A stretch of 64,000 nt of DNA, from assembly GCA_963667875.2 (NCBI GenBank), contig CAXXGC010000002.1:434001-498000 (forward strand), read 5' to 3'. The position numbers were made by a program, and so were the translations under genes. Shown one piece after another: positions 46,047-55,059 of the stretch. The DNA comes from JAEXOD01 sp963667875. GTDB taxonomy: Bacteria; Bacteroidota; Ignavibacteria; Ignavibacteriales; Melioribacteraceae. Under the pieces are notes generated by a model. It made no database searches. It saw only the letters and a list, made by a program, of their open reading frames with translations, and was not told where the DNA came from. The stretch's first letter is position 1; each line of letters starts with the position of its first letter.

Positions 46047-48443
46047 TTAATTTTCCTGACTGATAAAACGTTTTGACAACTTAAGCTGAATGGACGTTAC
46101 TAAAAATATAATTATAAATAATATAATAGCGTAACAACAAGCTTTCCCCATTCGCAAATTATTAAATGCTTCGTCATAAATATTAACCGAATAAAATCTT
46201 AACGAATCCGCCGGATCACCAATTGTAGCCGAGCTATCCGTAAAAAATAATGCGGGAGTAAATATTTGAAAAGCTCCAATTGTAGTTATTACAACAATAA
46301 ACAAAATAACAGGTGCTAGTGATGGAATTGTTATATGGATAAACTTTTTTACAAATCCGGCACCGTCTAATTCCGCAGCTTCATATAATGAAACAGGAAT
46401 TTGTTTCATTCCCGCATAATAAACAATCATCGAACTCCCTATCCAAAAGATATTCATCAAAATAACAGTATAAAATGCGTGATTTTCATCAAGCCAATTA
46501 ACAGGAGAAACACCAACAAATGAGATTAGATAATTTATTACGCCATATTCTTTATTAAAAATATTTGTCCATAATACCGCAATTGCAGCACCCGTAAATA
46601 ATGACGGGAAATAAAAAAGAGACTTAAAAAAATTAATTCCCCTAACGTTGTTTGTTAATAAACCTGCGGTAAATAATCCCCCCAAAACAGTAATAGGTAT
46701 TACAAACATAGCGTACGAAAATGTTTTATTTATACCTATTAAAAACTTTTTGTCGTTTATTAGATCAAAATAATTTTGCAAACCAATCCACTTTGGCGGA
46801 TTAATTAAATTCCATTCGGTAAATGAAAAATAAAGTGATGCCAATATTGGGCCTAACAAAAACAGAACAAATCCTATAATCCAAGGCGAAATACTAATAT
46901 AACCTGAAATGTTTTTCTGTTTGTTTGTTACCCCGGCTTTATCGTTATTTTTATAAATATTAATAATATAAAATACCGCAAAAACAATCAGACCAACCAA
47001 TAATACAAACGGAGCAATATATTTTACAAAAAAAGATGGTTTTTTTTCAACACCTTTTTCAAATGCGTCTTTATATTCTTGTTCCAATCCGGGAAGTTTG
47101 TTTTTAATAGTAACAGCAATAAAATTATTCATTTTATTAACAAAACCGTCATATTCTTTTTCAGGTATAACTCCATCCACTTTGTTAAGTTTTGCAAACT
47201 CTTCGTTATAATATTTATCCAAAACTGTTTCAAGTTTTAAACGCCATTTTTCTTGAATTGGAGTTAGATAACTATTTGCTGTTATAATATTTGTTTCGGC
47301 TGTGTGCAAATCATATAAAAAAGCTTCCAGATCTTTTGCGCCGTAATCGTTATTTATTAATCCTTCTTTAGCCGCAATTAACGATGGAACACCCCTTAAC
47401 CGCTTGCCATAAATAACCTGCGGTTCAAATGAGGCCAAATATTTTATCAGCTGCCAGGCTTCATAGGAATGTTTTGATCCCGAAAATATCCCAACAGTAT
47501 TAATATCCAAAGTTAGTGAAGGATATTTTGCCATAGGAAGAGGTGTAACCCCATAAGGAATTCCATCTTTTTGCAAATTTCGTAATACCCACGGACCATC
47601 TACAGCCATTACAAATTTATCGTTATACAAAAGTGAACTTACGTTAAAATTTCCCGTTTTTATAGTAGCATCCCCAAGATGTACTCTATCGGCATATTGT
47701 AATTTATAAACCTCAATCATCCCCTTTAATAAACTGTCATTCCCTGTTATTGTAATACCTGTTGGATTTATTTGTCTGTTAAAAATATTTCCGCCAAACA
47801 TTCTAAACATAGGTTCATCCCATCCCAAACCGCCAACCATTCCATATTGCAAAAACGAACCATCTTCGTTTCTAATTGTAAGCTTTTTGGCCAAACTTTT
47901 AAACTCTTCCCAACTTAAAGCTTTATTTATTTTAGGAAATTGATTTTCACTAATTCCGCTTTGCATTAATTTATCCTTTTTATAAATTAATGCCCGTGTT
48001 GGTATATCCAGCGGAAATGTATATTGAACCCCTTCCCATTTGCAGGCGTTTATGCTTATTTTATGATAATCTGCTAAATTTAACCCGCTTTTTTTAATAA
48101 ACTTATCCAACGGCAAAATCGCACCTCTTTTTACCCAAACACCCATCACACCCGAATGCAACATCACTACATCAGGAGCCAATCCCGCACCCGATTGAAC
48201 CTGAAGTTTTGCCCAATATTGTCCCCATGGATAAATTGATACTTCAACAGCTATATTTGGATGTATTTGTACAAATTTTTTAAGAATTATTTTTGTATAT
48301 TCAACCTCTCCTGCCTCTCCGTATTGCGAATACTTTATTAATGTTTTTTCACCTTTGTAATTGTAATTTTGTATTATTTCTCCGGCATTAATAAAAACGG
48401 ATCCGTAAAACAGCAGGAATAAAAGGGAATAAAATAATTTCAT
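46047..48443 (-). CDS. Fusion of a sugar-binding protein with a MalF-like ABC permease
   Basis: 798 residues. Signal peptide 1-20. Residues about 25-450 are a family 1 solute-binding protein (KYSQYGEAGEVEYTKIILKKF, SGAGLAPDVVMLHSG, DGPWVLRNLQKDGIPYGV). An extra membrane helix at about 472-495 is followed by a basic loop (KNNDKAGVTNKQK), which would bring the chain into the cell. A standard six-helix permease follows from about 510, with the EAA loop EAAELDGAGFVKKFIHITIPSLAPVI near 683-708. The topology is consistent: the binding domain outside, tethered to its own channel. In CUT1 sugar importers these are normally separate genes. Confidence 0.9.
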   Translation of the reverse strand: MKLFYSLLFLLFYGSVFINAGEIIQNYNYKGEKTLIKYSQYGEAGEVEYTKIILKKFVQIHPNIAVEVSIYPWGQYWAKLQVQSGAGLAPDVVMLHSGVMGVWVKRGAILPLDKFIKKSGLNLADYHKISINACKWEGVQYTFPLDIPTRALIYKKDKLMQSGISENQFPKINKALSWEEFKSLAKKLTIRNEDGSFLQYGMVGGLGWDEPMFRMFGGNIFNRQINPTGITITGNDSLLKGMIEVYKLQYADRVHLGDATIKTGNFNVSSLLYNDKFVMAVDGPWVLRNLQKDGIPYGVTPLPMAKYPSLTLDINTVGIFSGSKHSYEAWQLIKYLASFEPQVIYGKRLRGVPSLIAAKEGLINNDYGAKDLEAFLYDLHTAETNIITANSYLTPIQEKWRLKLETVLDKYYNEEFAKLNKVDGVIPEKEYDGFVNKMNNFIAVTIKNKLPGLEQEYKDAFEKGVEKKPSFFVKYIAPFVLLVGLIVFAVFYIINIYKNNDKAGVTNKQKNISGYISISPWIIGFVLFLLGPILASLYFSFTEWNLINPPKWIGLQNYFDLINDKKFLIGINKTFSYAMFVIPITVLGGLFTAGLLTNNVRGINFFKSLFYFPSLFTGAAIAVLWTNIFNKEYGVINYLISFVGVSPVNWLDENHAFYTVILMNIFWIGSSMIVYYAGMKQIPVSLYEAAELDGAGFVKKFIHITIPSLAPVILFIVVITTIGAFQIFTPALFFTDSSATIGDPADSLRFYSVNIYDEAFNNLRMGKACCYAIILFIIIFLVTSIQLKLSKRFISQEN

Positions 48444-48720
48444 AAATTTTCAAAATTTTAGGCAAATTTTATTTATTTTTATACAGTGAAAATACAAGAA
48501 ACCAAACAAATAAAAAAGCCGATACTATTTAATTAATCTATTAATTTTTCAGTTGGATTTTCCAAAACAGCCTAAAAACATTATTTATTGTTAAATATTA
48601 TTATTAAAACATATAATTATGCAATATCAATGGAGATTATTTAAAATACATTATTGAATAAACCATATATTTTTTTTACTTTTGTTAACAATTTATTAGC
48701 AAACATATAAAAGATAAAAT

Positions 48721-49167
48721 TTGGAAAAAATTAGTAATCCATATCTTAATCGCCCCGATTATAATTGTTTCGGCTGCTCTCCCGAAAATAAATTTGGATT
48801 ACAAATGTCGTTTTTAGAAGACGAAAACGAAATTGTTTGTGTTTGGTCGCCTCAATTGCACTTTGCCGGATATAAAAATGTGTTACACGGCGGCATTATA
48901 TCTACCTTAATTGATGAAATTGCTGCATGGACTGTAACAACTAAACTTCATGAAACAGGAGTAACTTCTAAAATGGAAGTCAAATATTTAAAACCTGTTT
49001 TTATTGATAAAGGAAATATTACTTTAAGGGCAAAAATTACCGGAATTTCGCATAAATTGGCAAATATTAATGTAAATATTTATAATTCTGAAGATACTTT
49101 GTGTACTATTGGCACTGTTTTTTATTATATTTTGGACAAAGAAAAAACTGAAAGTTTATTGTTTTAA
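48721..49167 (+). CDS. Hotdog-fold thioesterase, PaaI-like
   Basis: 148 residues. One hotdog domain with CFGCSPENKFGLQM at the start, HFAGYKNVLHGGIISTLIDEIAAW (the active-site HGG-x8-DE pattern) and MEVKYLKPV. It hydrolyses acyl-CoA thioesters; the acyl group is unknown. The only possible start that keeps the conserved N-terminus is TTG 48721, as an in-frame TAA lies two codons upstream. It has no clear Shine-Dalgarno box. It diverges from the ABC fusion gene. Confidence 0.83.
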   Translation: MEKISNPYLNRPDYNCFGCSPENKFGLQMSFLEDENEIVCVWSPQLHFAGYKNVLHGGIISTLIDEIAAWTVTTKLHETGVTSKMEVKYLKPVFIDKGNITLRAKITGISHKLANINVNIYNSEDTLCTIGTVFYYILDKEKTESLLF

Positions 49168-49193
49168 ATATTTTATTGATTGTTTTGATCATA

Positions 49194-49227
49194 TTTCTAA
49201 AATGTGATCTGTATCACATTTTAGAAA
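49194..49227. promoter_or_regulatory. Perfect 34-bp palindrome of CRP type upstream of the subtilase
   Basis: Two perfect 15-bp arms (TTTCTAAAATGTGAT and its complement) flank CTGT. The core TGTGA-N6-TCACA equals the CRP consensus. The right arm ends directly before TTGAAT (49228-49233), a possible -35, with TATATT at 49249-49254. That is the geometry of an activator site. There is no T-tract, so a terminator is less likely. Confidence 0.72.
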
Positions 49228-49299
49228 TTGAATATGTTTTCTCTTATTTATATTAATTATATTATTTTCATTTATTTTTAAACAAATTTGGAGCACCAA

Positions 49300-52200
49300 G
49301 TGAGAAAAACACTACTATTCATTTTCCTGCTTTCTTCGTTTATGTATGGACAAGTGGAAGTTAGTCAGCGTATGCAGCAAGCATTACAAAACGCAAAAGC
49401 TGACGAATATGTTCATGGGTTCATTTATTTTCGTGATCAGGTGGATATTCGTACTATTGACGATAGGCTTTACAAAGAAAAAGCTACTTTACAGCAGCGT
49501 GCCTATGAAGTAATTACCACATTGCAGCAAAAAGCTGATCAAGTTCAAGCACCTTACATTGCTGAATTTAACAGCAAATCCGAAAGTGGTTTAATCTTTA
49601 CATATCAAAGATTTTGGATTGCAAATATGATTAGCGTAATTGCAAAACCGGCTGTTTTTTATGAAATGATGACAAGAGGTGAAATAGCTGAAATTGATCT
49701 TGATACTGAATTATTATTAGATCGTCCTGTTAAAGGAACCGATGAATCGTTTGGTACAGAAACTGTTGAAGCCGGTGTTAAAATTATTAATGCCGACAAA
49801 TTATGGAAACTTGGAATAACCGGTCAAGGCCGTTTATTAATGAGCATCGATACCGGTGTTGATTATACTCACCCTCAATTAAATGCAAGATGGAGAGGAA
49901 ATCACGTTCCTCACAACCAAGCTTGGTTAGATCCTTCCGGCGGTACATTAACACCAAACGATTGCGACAACCACGGAACTCATACAATGGGTACCATGAT
50001 TGGCAGAAGCGGTTCCGATACTATTGGTGTTGCTATTGACGCTGAATGGATTGCTGCTAAAACAATTTGTAGTTCTCCACATACTTCAAATTCTATTGCT
50101 TCTTTCCAATGGGCATTAAATCCTGACGGAAATGCATCAACAATTAATGATATGCCTGACGCAATTTCTAACAGCTGGTACGATCCCGATATAACTGATG
50201 AATGTACCGGTTTATATAAACAAACATTTGATGTTCTTGAAGCAGCAGGTATTGCGGTAGTATTTTCTGCCGGAAATAACGGCCCGGGTACTTCAACTAT
50301 AACAAAACCAAAAAATATTAATACTGATGATGTAAACGTATTTTGCGTAGCAAATATTGAAGGTGCTGCATACTTATCCGGTAATACAAGCCCAATTGCA
50401 AGTTCATCTTCACGCGGTCCTTCAACCTGTGGCGGAACAGGTTCATTATTAATTAAACCGGAAGTAAGCGCACCCGGAACCAACGTTCGTTCTTCTATTA
50501 TTGGCGGTGGATACGATTATTATACAGGTACTTCGATGGCATGTCCGCATGTTGTTGGAGCTATTACTTTATTAAGATCTGCATTCCCTACTTTAACAGG
50601 TAAACAAATTAAATTGGCTTTGTACAATACGGCAAAAGATTTAGGAACAGTTGGCGAAGATAACAATTATGGTAGAGGTTTAATTGATTGTTATGCAGCC
50701 TTTTTATCAATGGGTTCTCCTGATACTACTCCTCCTACTGATATTACAAATTTAGCTATTATTAATCCCACATCCCAAAAATTAACTTTACAATGGACGG
50801 TACCTTCGGATACTTCCGTTGGCGGTGTTGTTGGATATAATGTAAGAATGTCAACTTCCCCCATTAATGATACAACTGCATTTAATAATGCAACTGTTGT
50901 TCCTTTTAATACTACTCCAAAACCGGCCGGATCAACAGAAACAATTACTGTTGAAGGTTTAAACTTTAATACTACTTATTATTTTGCAGTAAAAGCAAAA
51001 GACGTTTGGTATAACTGGTCAAACATTTCTAATTCGGCAAGCGGCACTACTTTAGCTGCTCCTGTTTTAACAGTAACACCGGCATCTTTATCAACAGTAC
51101 TTTTACATAACCAAACAGCAAAAGATACTATAGTAGTAGCAAATACATCTGTTAATCCTTCTACATTAGATTATCAGTTGCAGCTTGCTAACAGTACTTT
51201 CCCAACTAAAAATGTAACATTTAGTGTTATTGCTTCAAATAACATATCTGAAGTTGGTCATCAATCAATTAAAGGTGTTGATGAATCAAATACAGGTATG
51301 TCTATTGAAGGCGCCGGCGGACCGGATGCTTTTGGTTACAAATGGATTGATAGTGATTCCCCACAAGGTCCTGCTTTTGAATGGGTTGATATTTCAACAA
51401 CCGGAACTGTTGTTGCAACTTGGACACCAACCGGAACTTACTCAGGTACAGATGAAGGTTATGCAGGTCCGTTTAATTTAGGTTTTCCTTTTAAATTTTA
51501 TGGCGAAACCAAAAATCAAATTTATTTTTCATCAAACGGATTTTTAACTTTTGATTTATTAACATCAGATGCTTTTACAAATGCAACAATGCCAACAGCC
51601 GCCGCTCCTAATGATATGATTAGTCCATTCTGGGATGATATGGATGGTAAAACCACCGGTAAAGTTTATTATAAAGCCGAAGCCGATAAATTTATCGTTC
51701 AATATACAGGTTGGTCACGTTACACAGGTACAGGTACAGTAACATACCAGGCAGTACTTTATAAAACAGGAAAAATATTCTTCTACTTTAAAGATATTAC
51801 CGCTACTGTAAACTCAGGTACAACCGGAATTGAAAACGGAACCGGTACAGATGGTTTATTGATGTCATTTAATACTGTTTACATTAAAAACAACTTAGCT
51901 GTTAAAATTGCAGCTGATCCGGATTGGTTAGCAATGAATGGTGCTGCGGGTACTTTATCAAACGGTAGCTCATCATTAGTGGAAGTAACTTATGTAACCG
52001 AAGATTTCCCATTTGGTGTATATACAATGGACGTACAAATTACAAGTAACGATCCGGCTCACCAAACTGTAAATGTTCCTGTTTCTTTGGAAATTAAAGA
52101 CAGCGAAGTTCCTGTTGAATTAACATCTTTTACAATTGAACCTTCAAATAAAGGTGCTATTCTTAATTGGTCAACAGCTACCGAAACAAACAACTCAGGG

Positions 52201-52680
52201 TTTAAAGTTGAAAGAAGTAATAATAAATCCGTATGGCAGGAAGTTTCCTTTGTTAATGGTAAAGGCACTTCAACTGAAAAATCATCTTATCAATTTACAG
52301 ATGGTAATTTAGCAGCCGGAAAATATTATTATAGACTAAAACAAGTTGATTTTAATGGTGCGTTTAGTTACAGCCCTGTTGTTGAAGTAGAAATTACTGC
52401 TCCACGCGAATTTTCACTTGAGCAAAATTATCCAAATCCATTTAATCCTTCTACCGTAATTAGTTATACATTACCCGAAAAAGTAAATGTAAATATTTCC
52501 ATTTACAATTCATTAGGAGAATTAATTTTAACTTTAGTGAACCAAACTCAAGAAGCCGGTGTTTATCATAAAGAATTTAACGCTTCTTCTTTTTCGAGCG
52601 GTACTTATATTTACAGAATTAATGCCATTGGACAAAACGGGACTTTTACTCAGTCTAAGAAAATGATTCTTGTAAAATAA
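49300..52680 (+). CDS. Secreted S8 subtilisin-like protease with T9SS sorting domain
   Basis: 1126 residues. GTG 49300 is chosen because GGAG lies 6 nt upstream and the product starts with a clean signal peptide MRKTLLFIFLLSSFMYGQ. A pro-region follows, then a peptidase S8 domain (about 155-460) with triad D184 (SIDTGVDYTHP), H225 (NHGTHTMG) and S412 (GTSMACPHVVGA). A fibronectin type III domain lies at about 470-570. Next come a beta-rich domain with GFPFKFYGETKNQIYFSSNGFLTFD and a GWSRYTG segment, and a second sandwich. The sorting domain (about 1045-1126) starts NYPNPFNPSTVISY. It is exported and cell-surface anchored or released, with a nutritional role likely. A CRP-like palindrome lies upstream. 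Confidence 0.93.
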   Translation: MRKTLLFIFLLSSFMYGQVEVSQRMQQALQNAKADEYVHGFIYFRDQVDIRTIDDRLYKEKATLQQRAYEVITTLQQKADQVQAPYIAEFNSKSESGLIFTYQRFWIANMISVIAKPAVFYEMMTRGEIAEIDLDTELLLDRPVKGTDESFGTETVEAGVKIINADKLWKLGITGQGRLLMSIDTGVDYTHPQLNARWRGNHVPHNQAWLDPSGGTLTPNDCDNHGTHTMGTMIGRSGSDTIGVAIDAEWIAAKTICSSPHTSNSIASFQWALNPDGNASTINDMPDAISNSWYDPDITDECTGLYKQTFDVLEAAGIAVVFSAGNNGPGTSTITKPKNINTDDVNVFCVANIEGAAYLSGNTSPIASSSSRGPSTCGGTGSLLIKPEVSAPGTNVRSSIIGGGYDYYTGTSMACPHVVGAITLLRSAFPTLTGKQIKLALYNTAKDLGTVGEDNNYGRGLIDCYAAFLSMGSPDTTPPTDITNLAIINPTSQKLTLQWTVPSDTSVGGVVGYNVRMSTSPINDTTAFNNATVVPFNTTPKPAGSTETITVEGLNFNTTYYFAVKAKDVWYNWSNISNSASGTTLAAPVLTVTPASLSTVLLHNQTAKDTIVVANTSVNPSTLDYQLQLANSTFPTKNVTFSVIASNNISEVGHQSIKGVDESNTGMSIEGAGGPDAFGYKWIDSDSPQGPAFEWVDISTTGTVVATWTPTGTYSGTDEGYAGPFNLGFPFKFYGETKNQIYFSSNGFLTFDLLTSDAFTNATMPTAAAPNDMISPFWDDMDGKTTGKVYYKAEADKFIVQYTGWSRYTGTGTVTYQAVLYKTGKIFFYFKDITATVNSGTTGIENGTGTDGLLMSFNTVYIKNNLAVKIAADPDWLAMNGAAGTLSNGSSSLVEVTYVTEDFPFGVYTMDVQITSNDPAHQTVNVPVSLEIKDSEVPVELTSFTIEPSNKGAILNWSTATETNNSGFKVERSNNKSVWQEVSFVNGKGTSTEKSSYQFTDGNLAAGKYYYRLKQVDFNGAFSYSPVVEVEITAPREFSLEQNYPNPFNPSTVISYTLPEKVNVNISIYNSLGELILTLVNQTQEAGVYHKEFNASSFSSGTYIYRINAIGQNGTFTQSKKMILVK

Positions 52681-52714
52681 ATTTTTTATTATTAAATTAA
52701 ATATTATTATTCAC

Positions 52715-52738
52715 GCAGCCTCTACTTGAAGGGGCTGC
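52715..52738 (+). terminator. Weak hairpin between the subtilase and the next gene
   Basis: GCAGCC (52715-52720) pairs with GGCTGC (52733-52738). No T-tract follows, so it is an attenuator or an mRNA end structure at most. Confidence 0.4.
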
Positions 52739-52768
52739 ATAATTCAATATCTATATAGGGGAGACAAT

Positions 52769-53161
52769 ATGAAAAAATTGTTTGTTTTATTCTTCATTTT
52801 CAGCATGTTTTTTGCTGCAAACATTAAGGTTCAAGCCCAATCGTGCGATATTTTATATTTTTGTGTAAAATACGATGACGGTGAAAAAGATTGTTCCGAT
52901 AGATTTTATGCCGGTACCTTAACCGTTATGGCAAAATTGGCTAATCCAGTATATTACGAAAAAGTATATGTACAAATGGATAAATTTGAACCGAGAACTG
53001 GTGAATTTAAATATTATAATGATTATGAATTTACTACCGATCCTGATATGACTTATATATTTTTCCCGGGCATTGAATTCAAAGATCGCGGATTTTATCG
53101 TGTTTTTCTGTTAAATCCTAATAAAGATACCATAACAAGTGCCATAATAGAAATAATTTAA
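52769..53161 (+). CDS. Small exported protein of unknown function
   Basis: 130 residues. A signal peptide ends near AQA (23-24). The mature part is a single beta-sandwich-like domain with CDILYFCVKYDDGEKDCSDRFYAGTLTVMAKL and a C-terminal strand DTITSAIIEII. Three Cys (26, 32 and about 42) leave one unpaired. GGGGAG precedes ATG 52769. It may be co-transcribed with the subtilase (88-bp gap) and is closed by a strong terminator. I do not recognise the family. Confidence 0.75.
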   Translation: MKKLFVLFFIFSMFFAANIKVQAQSCDILYFCVKYDDGEKDCSDRFYAGTLTVMAKLANPVYYEKVYVQMDKFEPRTGEFKYYNDYEFTTDPDMTYIFFPGIEFKDRGFYRVFLLNPNKDTITSAIIEII

Positions 53162-53165
53162 TATA

Positions 53166-53195
53166 AAAAGGGAGGTAACACCTCCCTTTTTTGTT
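53166..53195 (+). terminator. Terminator after the small exported protein gene
   Basis: Perfect 11-bp stem AAAAGGGAGGT / ACCTCCCTTTT with a 3-nt loop, followed by T residues. Confidence 0.93.
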
Positions 53196-53559
53196 TTATA
53201 TCAAACTTTTATTAAGACCTCCATCTACAACAAAATCAAACATTAGCCGGCAATTAATAAACCGGAGATATCTTGTATTAACAACTCAACCTATTTCAGA
53301 ACACAACAATTTTGATAAATCAATCTATGCGTAATAACGCTGTAAGCGTTACATATTAGTAGCATTGAATACGACCCGAACAATAACCTACCCCGTATGG
53401 GGTTGCATTATTAATGTTATAATTTTAGAAATTCCCTAAAGTTGACAGCATTGGGTGTGGCGAGAGGGGTGAGTTCCGTTTTTGTACTTATGCGACACCC
53501 ACCAGCGTGGTTCCACCTTTTAATCCCCCGGTTATTCCGCAGGGCAGCACAACCTTAAA
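53196..53559. repeat. Intergenic mosaic of dispersed palindromic elements
   Basis: About 365 bp without a gene. It shares several pieces with 30990-31684: TGCGTAATAACGCTGTAAGC with GTTACATAT (53328-53356), CCCCGTATGGGGTTGCATTA (53390-53409), a GAGAGGGGTGAGTTCCG segment (53461-53480) and CTTATGCGACACCCACC (53486-53502). Confidence 0.72.
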
Positions 53560-54762
53560 TTACAAATGCAGTTTAATTTTATACTTGCTAAAAATTGAAG
53601 TAATGTAAACCATAACAAATGCAAAAACAACCGAACGGAGAATGCCTATTATTCCACTTCCAAAATTATCCGATAAAAATGTAACTCCAAACAATCCTAA
53701 CAACGCATAAAAAATATCAGGCAGTATATATGCCAGTAATGGATTTGAGCCGGCAGGCAATACAAAAAATGTCCATTTTTTAATTTGCAAAATATCGGTA
53801 ATCCAATACAAAAGACAAAACAATAAAGCACATATTGCAGACGAATATAAAGCAAACGAAGGTGTTGATAAATTTTTAGATATTCCATATAAGGGACGCA
53901 TAAAATATCCGGCAATTAATAAAAATACCGAAAATGACACTACCCAGATAATTTTTTTATTTCGTTCTTCCGAAACAGTATTTGTCATAAAAACCAGCGA
54001 AACAATTACACCCGCAAGCGAAATTGCGGTATGCCCGCCAATATGCCCGCCTAACCATAAGGTTTTACTTAAATCTTGAAAATACAACAACAAATTGGAT
54101 TTATCTCCAATGTACAACAATATCAGCAATGAAAATACACCTATCATTGCTGTTAAGTTTGTTTTAAAGATGTAATAAATAATAGACGCAGTCAAATAAG
54201 CCCAGCCAATTAAACCTAAAATACCCCACCAGTAAGTATGGAACCATCCCGGATTGTCAATTGTGCCGCTTTTATAAATAAAGGCCAGCCCAAATAATAT
54301 TCCGGCACCAACCGCCCGCAAAATATTAAATAATAATTTTTTATTTAGACCGGCATTCGGATATTGATTCCACAATAGAATAACAGCAATTAAAAATAAC
54401 AGCAGGTATGTATCTCTGGTTATTCCGGTTAATTGTTCGTTTAACCCGCCTAAATTTACCATAAAAAGACCAAGTATCAGTAAACCGACTGTCCTTATTA
54501 ATATATGCAGCCAAATTTTTATCGGATTATCGCCCAGCGACATCCTTTTTTTCATTGCAAGAGGAATAGACATACCTACAATAAATAAAAAAGCCGGAAA
54601 AACAAGATCAACAAAGGTCATCCCGTCTGCCTCGGTAGGCATATGTTTCATCCAAAACGGAATGCCCTTAATAGAAGCTAAATCGTTTACAAAAATCATC
54701 ATCAATATCGTCAAACCCCTAAAAACATCTAAAGCTAATATTCGTTCCGTTTTTTCTTTCAT
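53560..54762 (-). CDS. DUF5009/HGSNAT-like multi-pass membrane protein
   Basis: 400 residues with about 11 hydrophobic helices. The N-terminus ERILALDVFRGLTILMMIFVND, followed by WMKHMPTEADGMTFVDLVFPAFLFIVGMS, is the signature of DUF5009 and the heparan-alpha-glucosaminide N-acetyltransferase (HGSNAT/NagX) group. In animals the relative transfers acetyl from acetyl-CoA across the membrane to glucosamine; bacterial members probably acetylate sugars or their role is unknown. It stands alone between two repeat-bearing gaps. Confidence 0.88.
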   Translation of the reverse strand: MKEKTERILALDVFRGLTILMMIFVNDLASIKGIPFWMKHMPTEADGMTFVDLVFPAFLFIVGMSIPLAMKKRMSLGDNPIKIWLHILIRTVGLLILGLFMVNLGGLNEQLTGITRDTYLLLFLIAVILLWNQYPNAGLNKKLLFNILRAVGAGILFGLAFIYKSGTIDNPGWFHTYWWGILGLIGWAYLTASIIYYIFKTNLTAMIGVFSLLILLYIGDKSNLLLYFQDLSKTLWLGGHIGGHTAISLAGVIVSLVFMTNTVSEERNKKIIWVVSFSVFLLIAGYFMRPLYGISKNLSTPSFALYSSAICALLFCLLYWITDILQIKKWTFFVLPAGSNPLLAYILPDIFYALLGLFGVTFLSDNFGSGIIGILRSVVFAFVMVYITSIFSKYKIKLHL

Positions 54763-55059
54763 ATAAACACCAAATTAATAATGTAATCTTATAAAATATT
54801 CCAAGTTCTTGTACTGATATGTACGTGTATTGTTATGTTTTTTGTATTTTTTGCAGTGCAAATAATTCTCGGCTTAGAAGCTGAGGTTATAAACCAACCG
54901 AATATTTTGTATATCGTTACAGTTATATATTCCCCTTCTATTTTTAAGAGGAGAGCTTGTCCCGCAAAGCGGAAGGGCTACAGGGCTACGCCCGGCTGAT
55001 TTTGAGACGGGTGAGTTCCCTAATGCAATATTTTAACTTTGAAGACAGCCTCAAATCAA
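54763..55059. other. Intergenic stretch with one dispersed repeat
   Basis: About 300 bp. A copy of the ATTCCCC...GTGAGTTCCC element spans about 54936-55020. It is longer than the copies at 20021 and 31227 because of an inserted CCGCAAAGCGG-containing segment. Confidence 0.6.
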
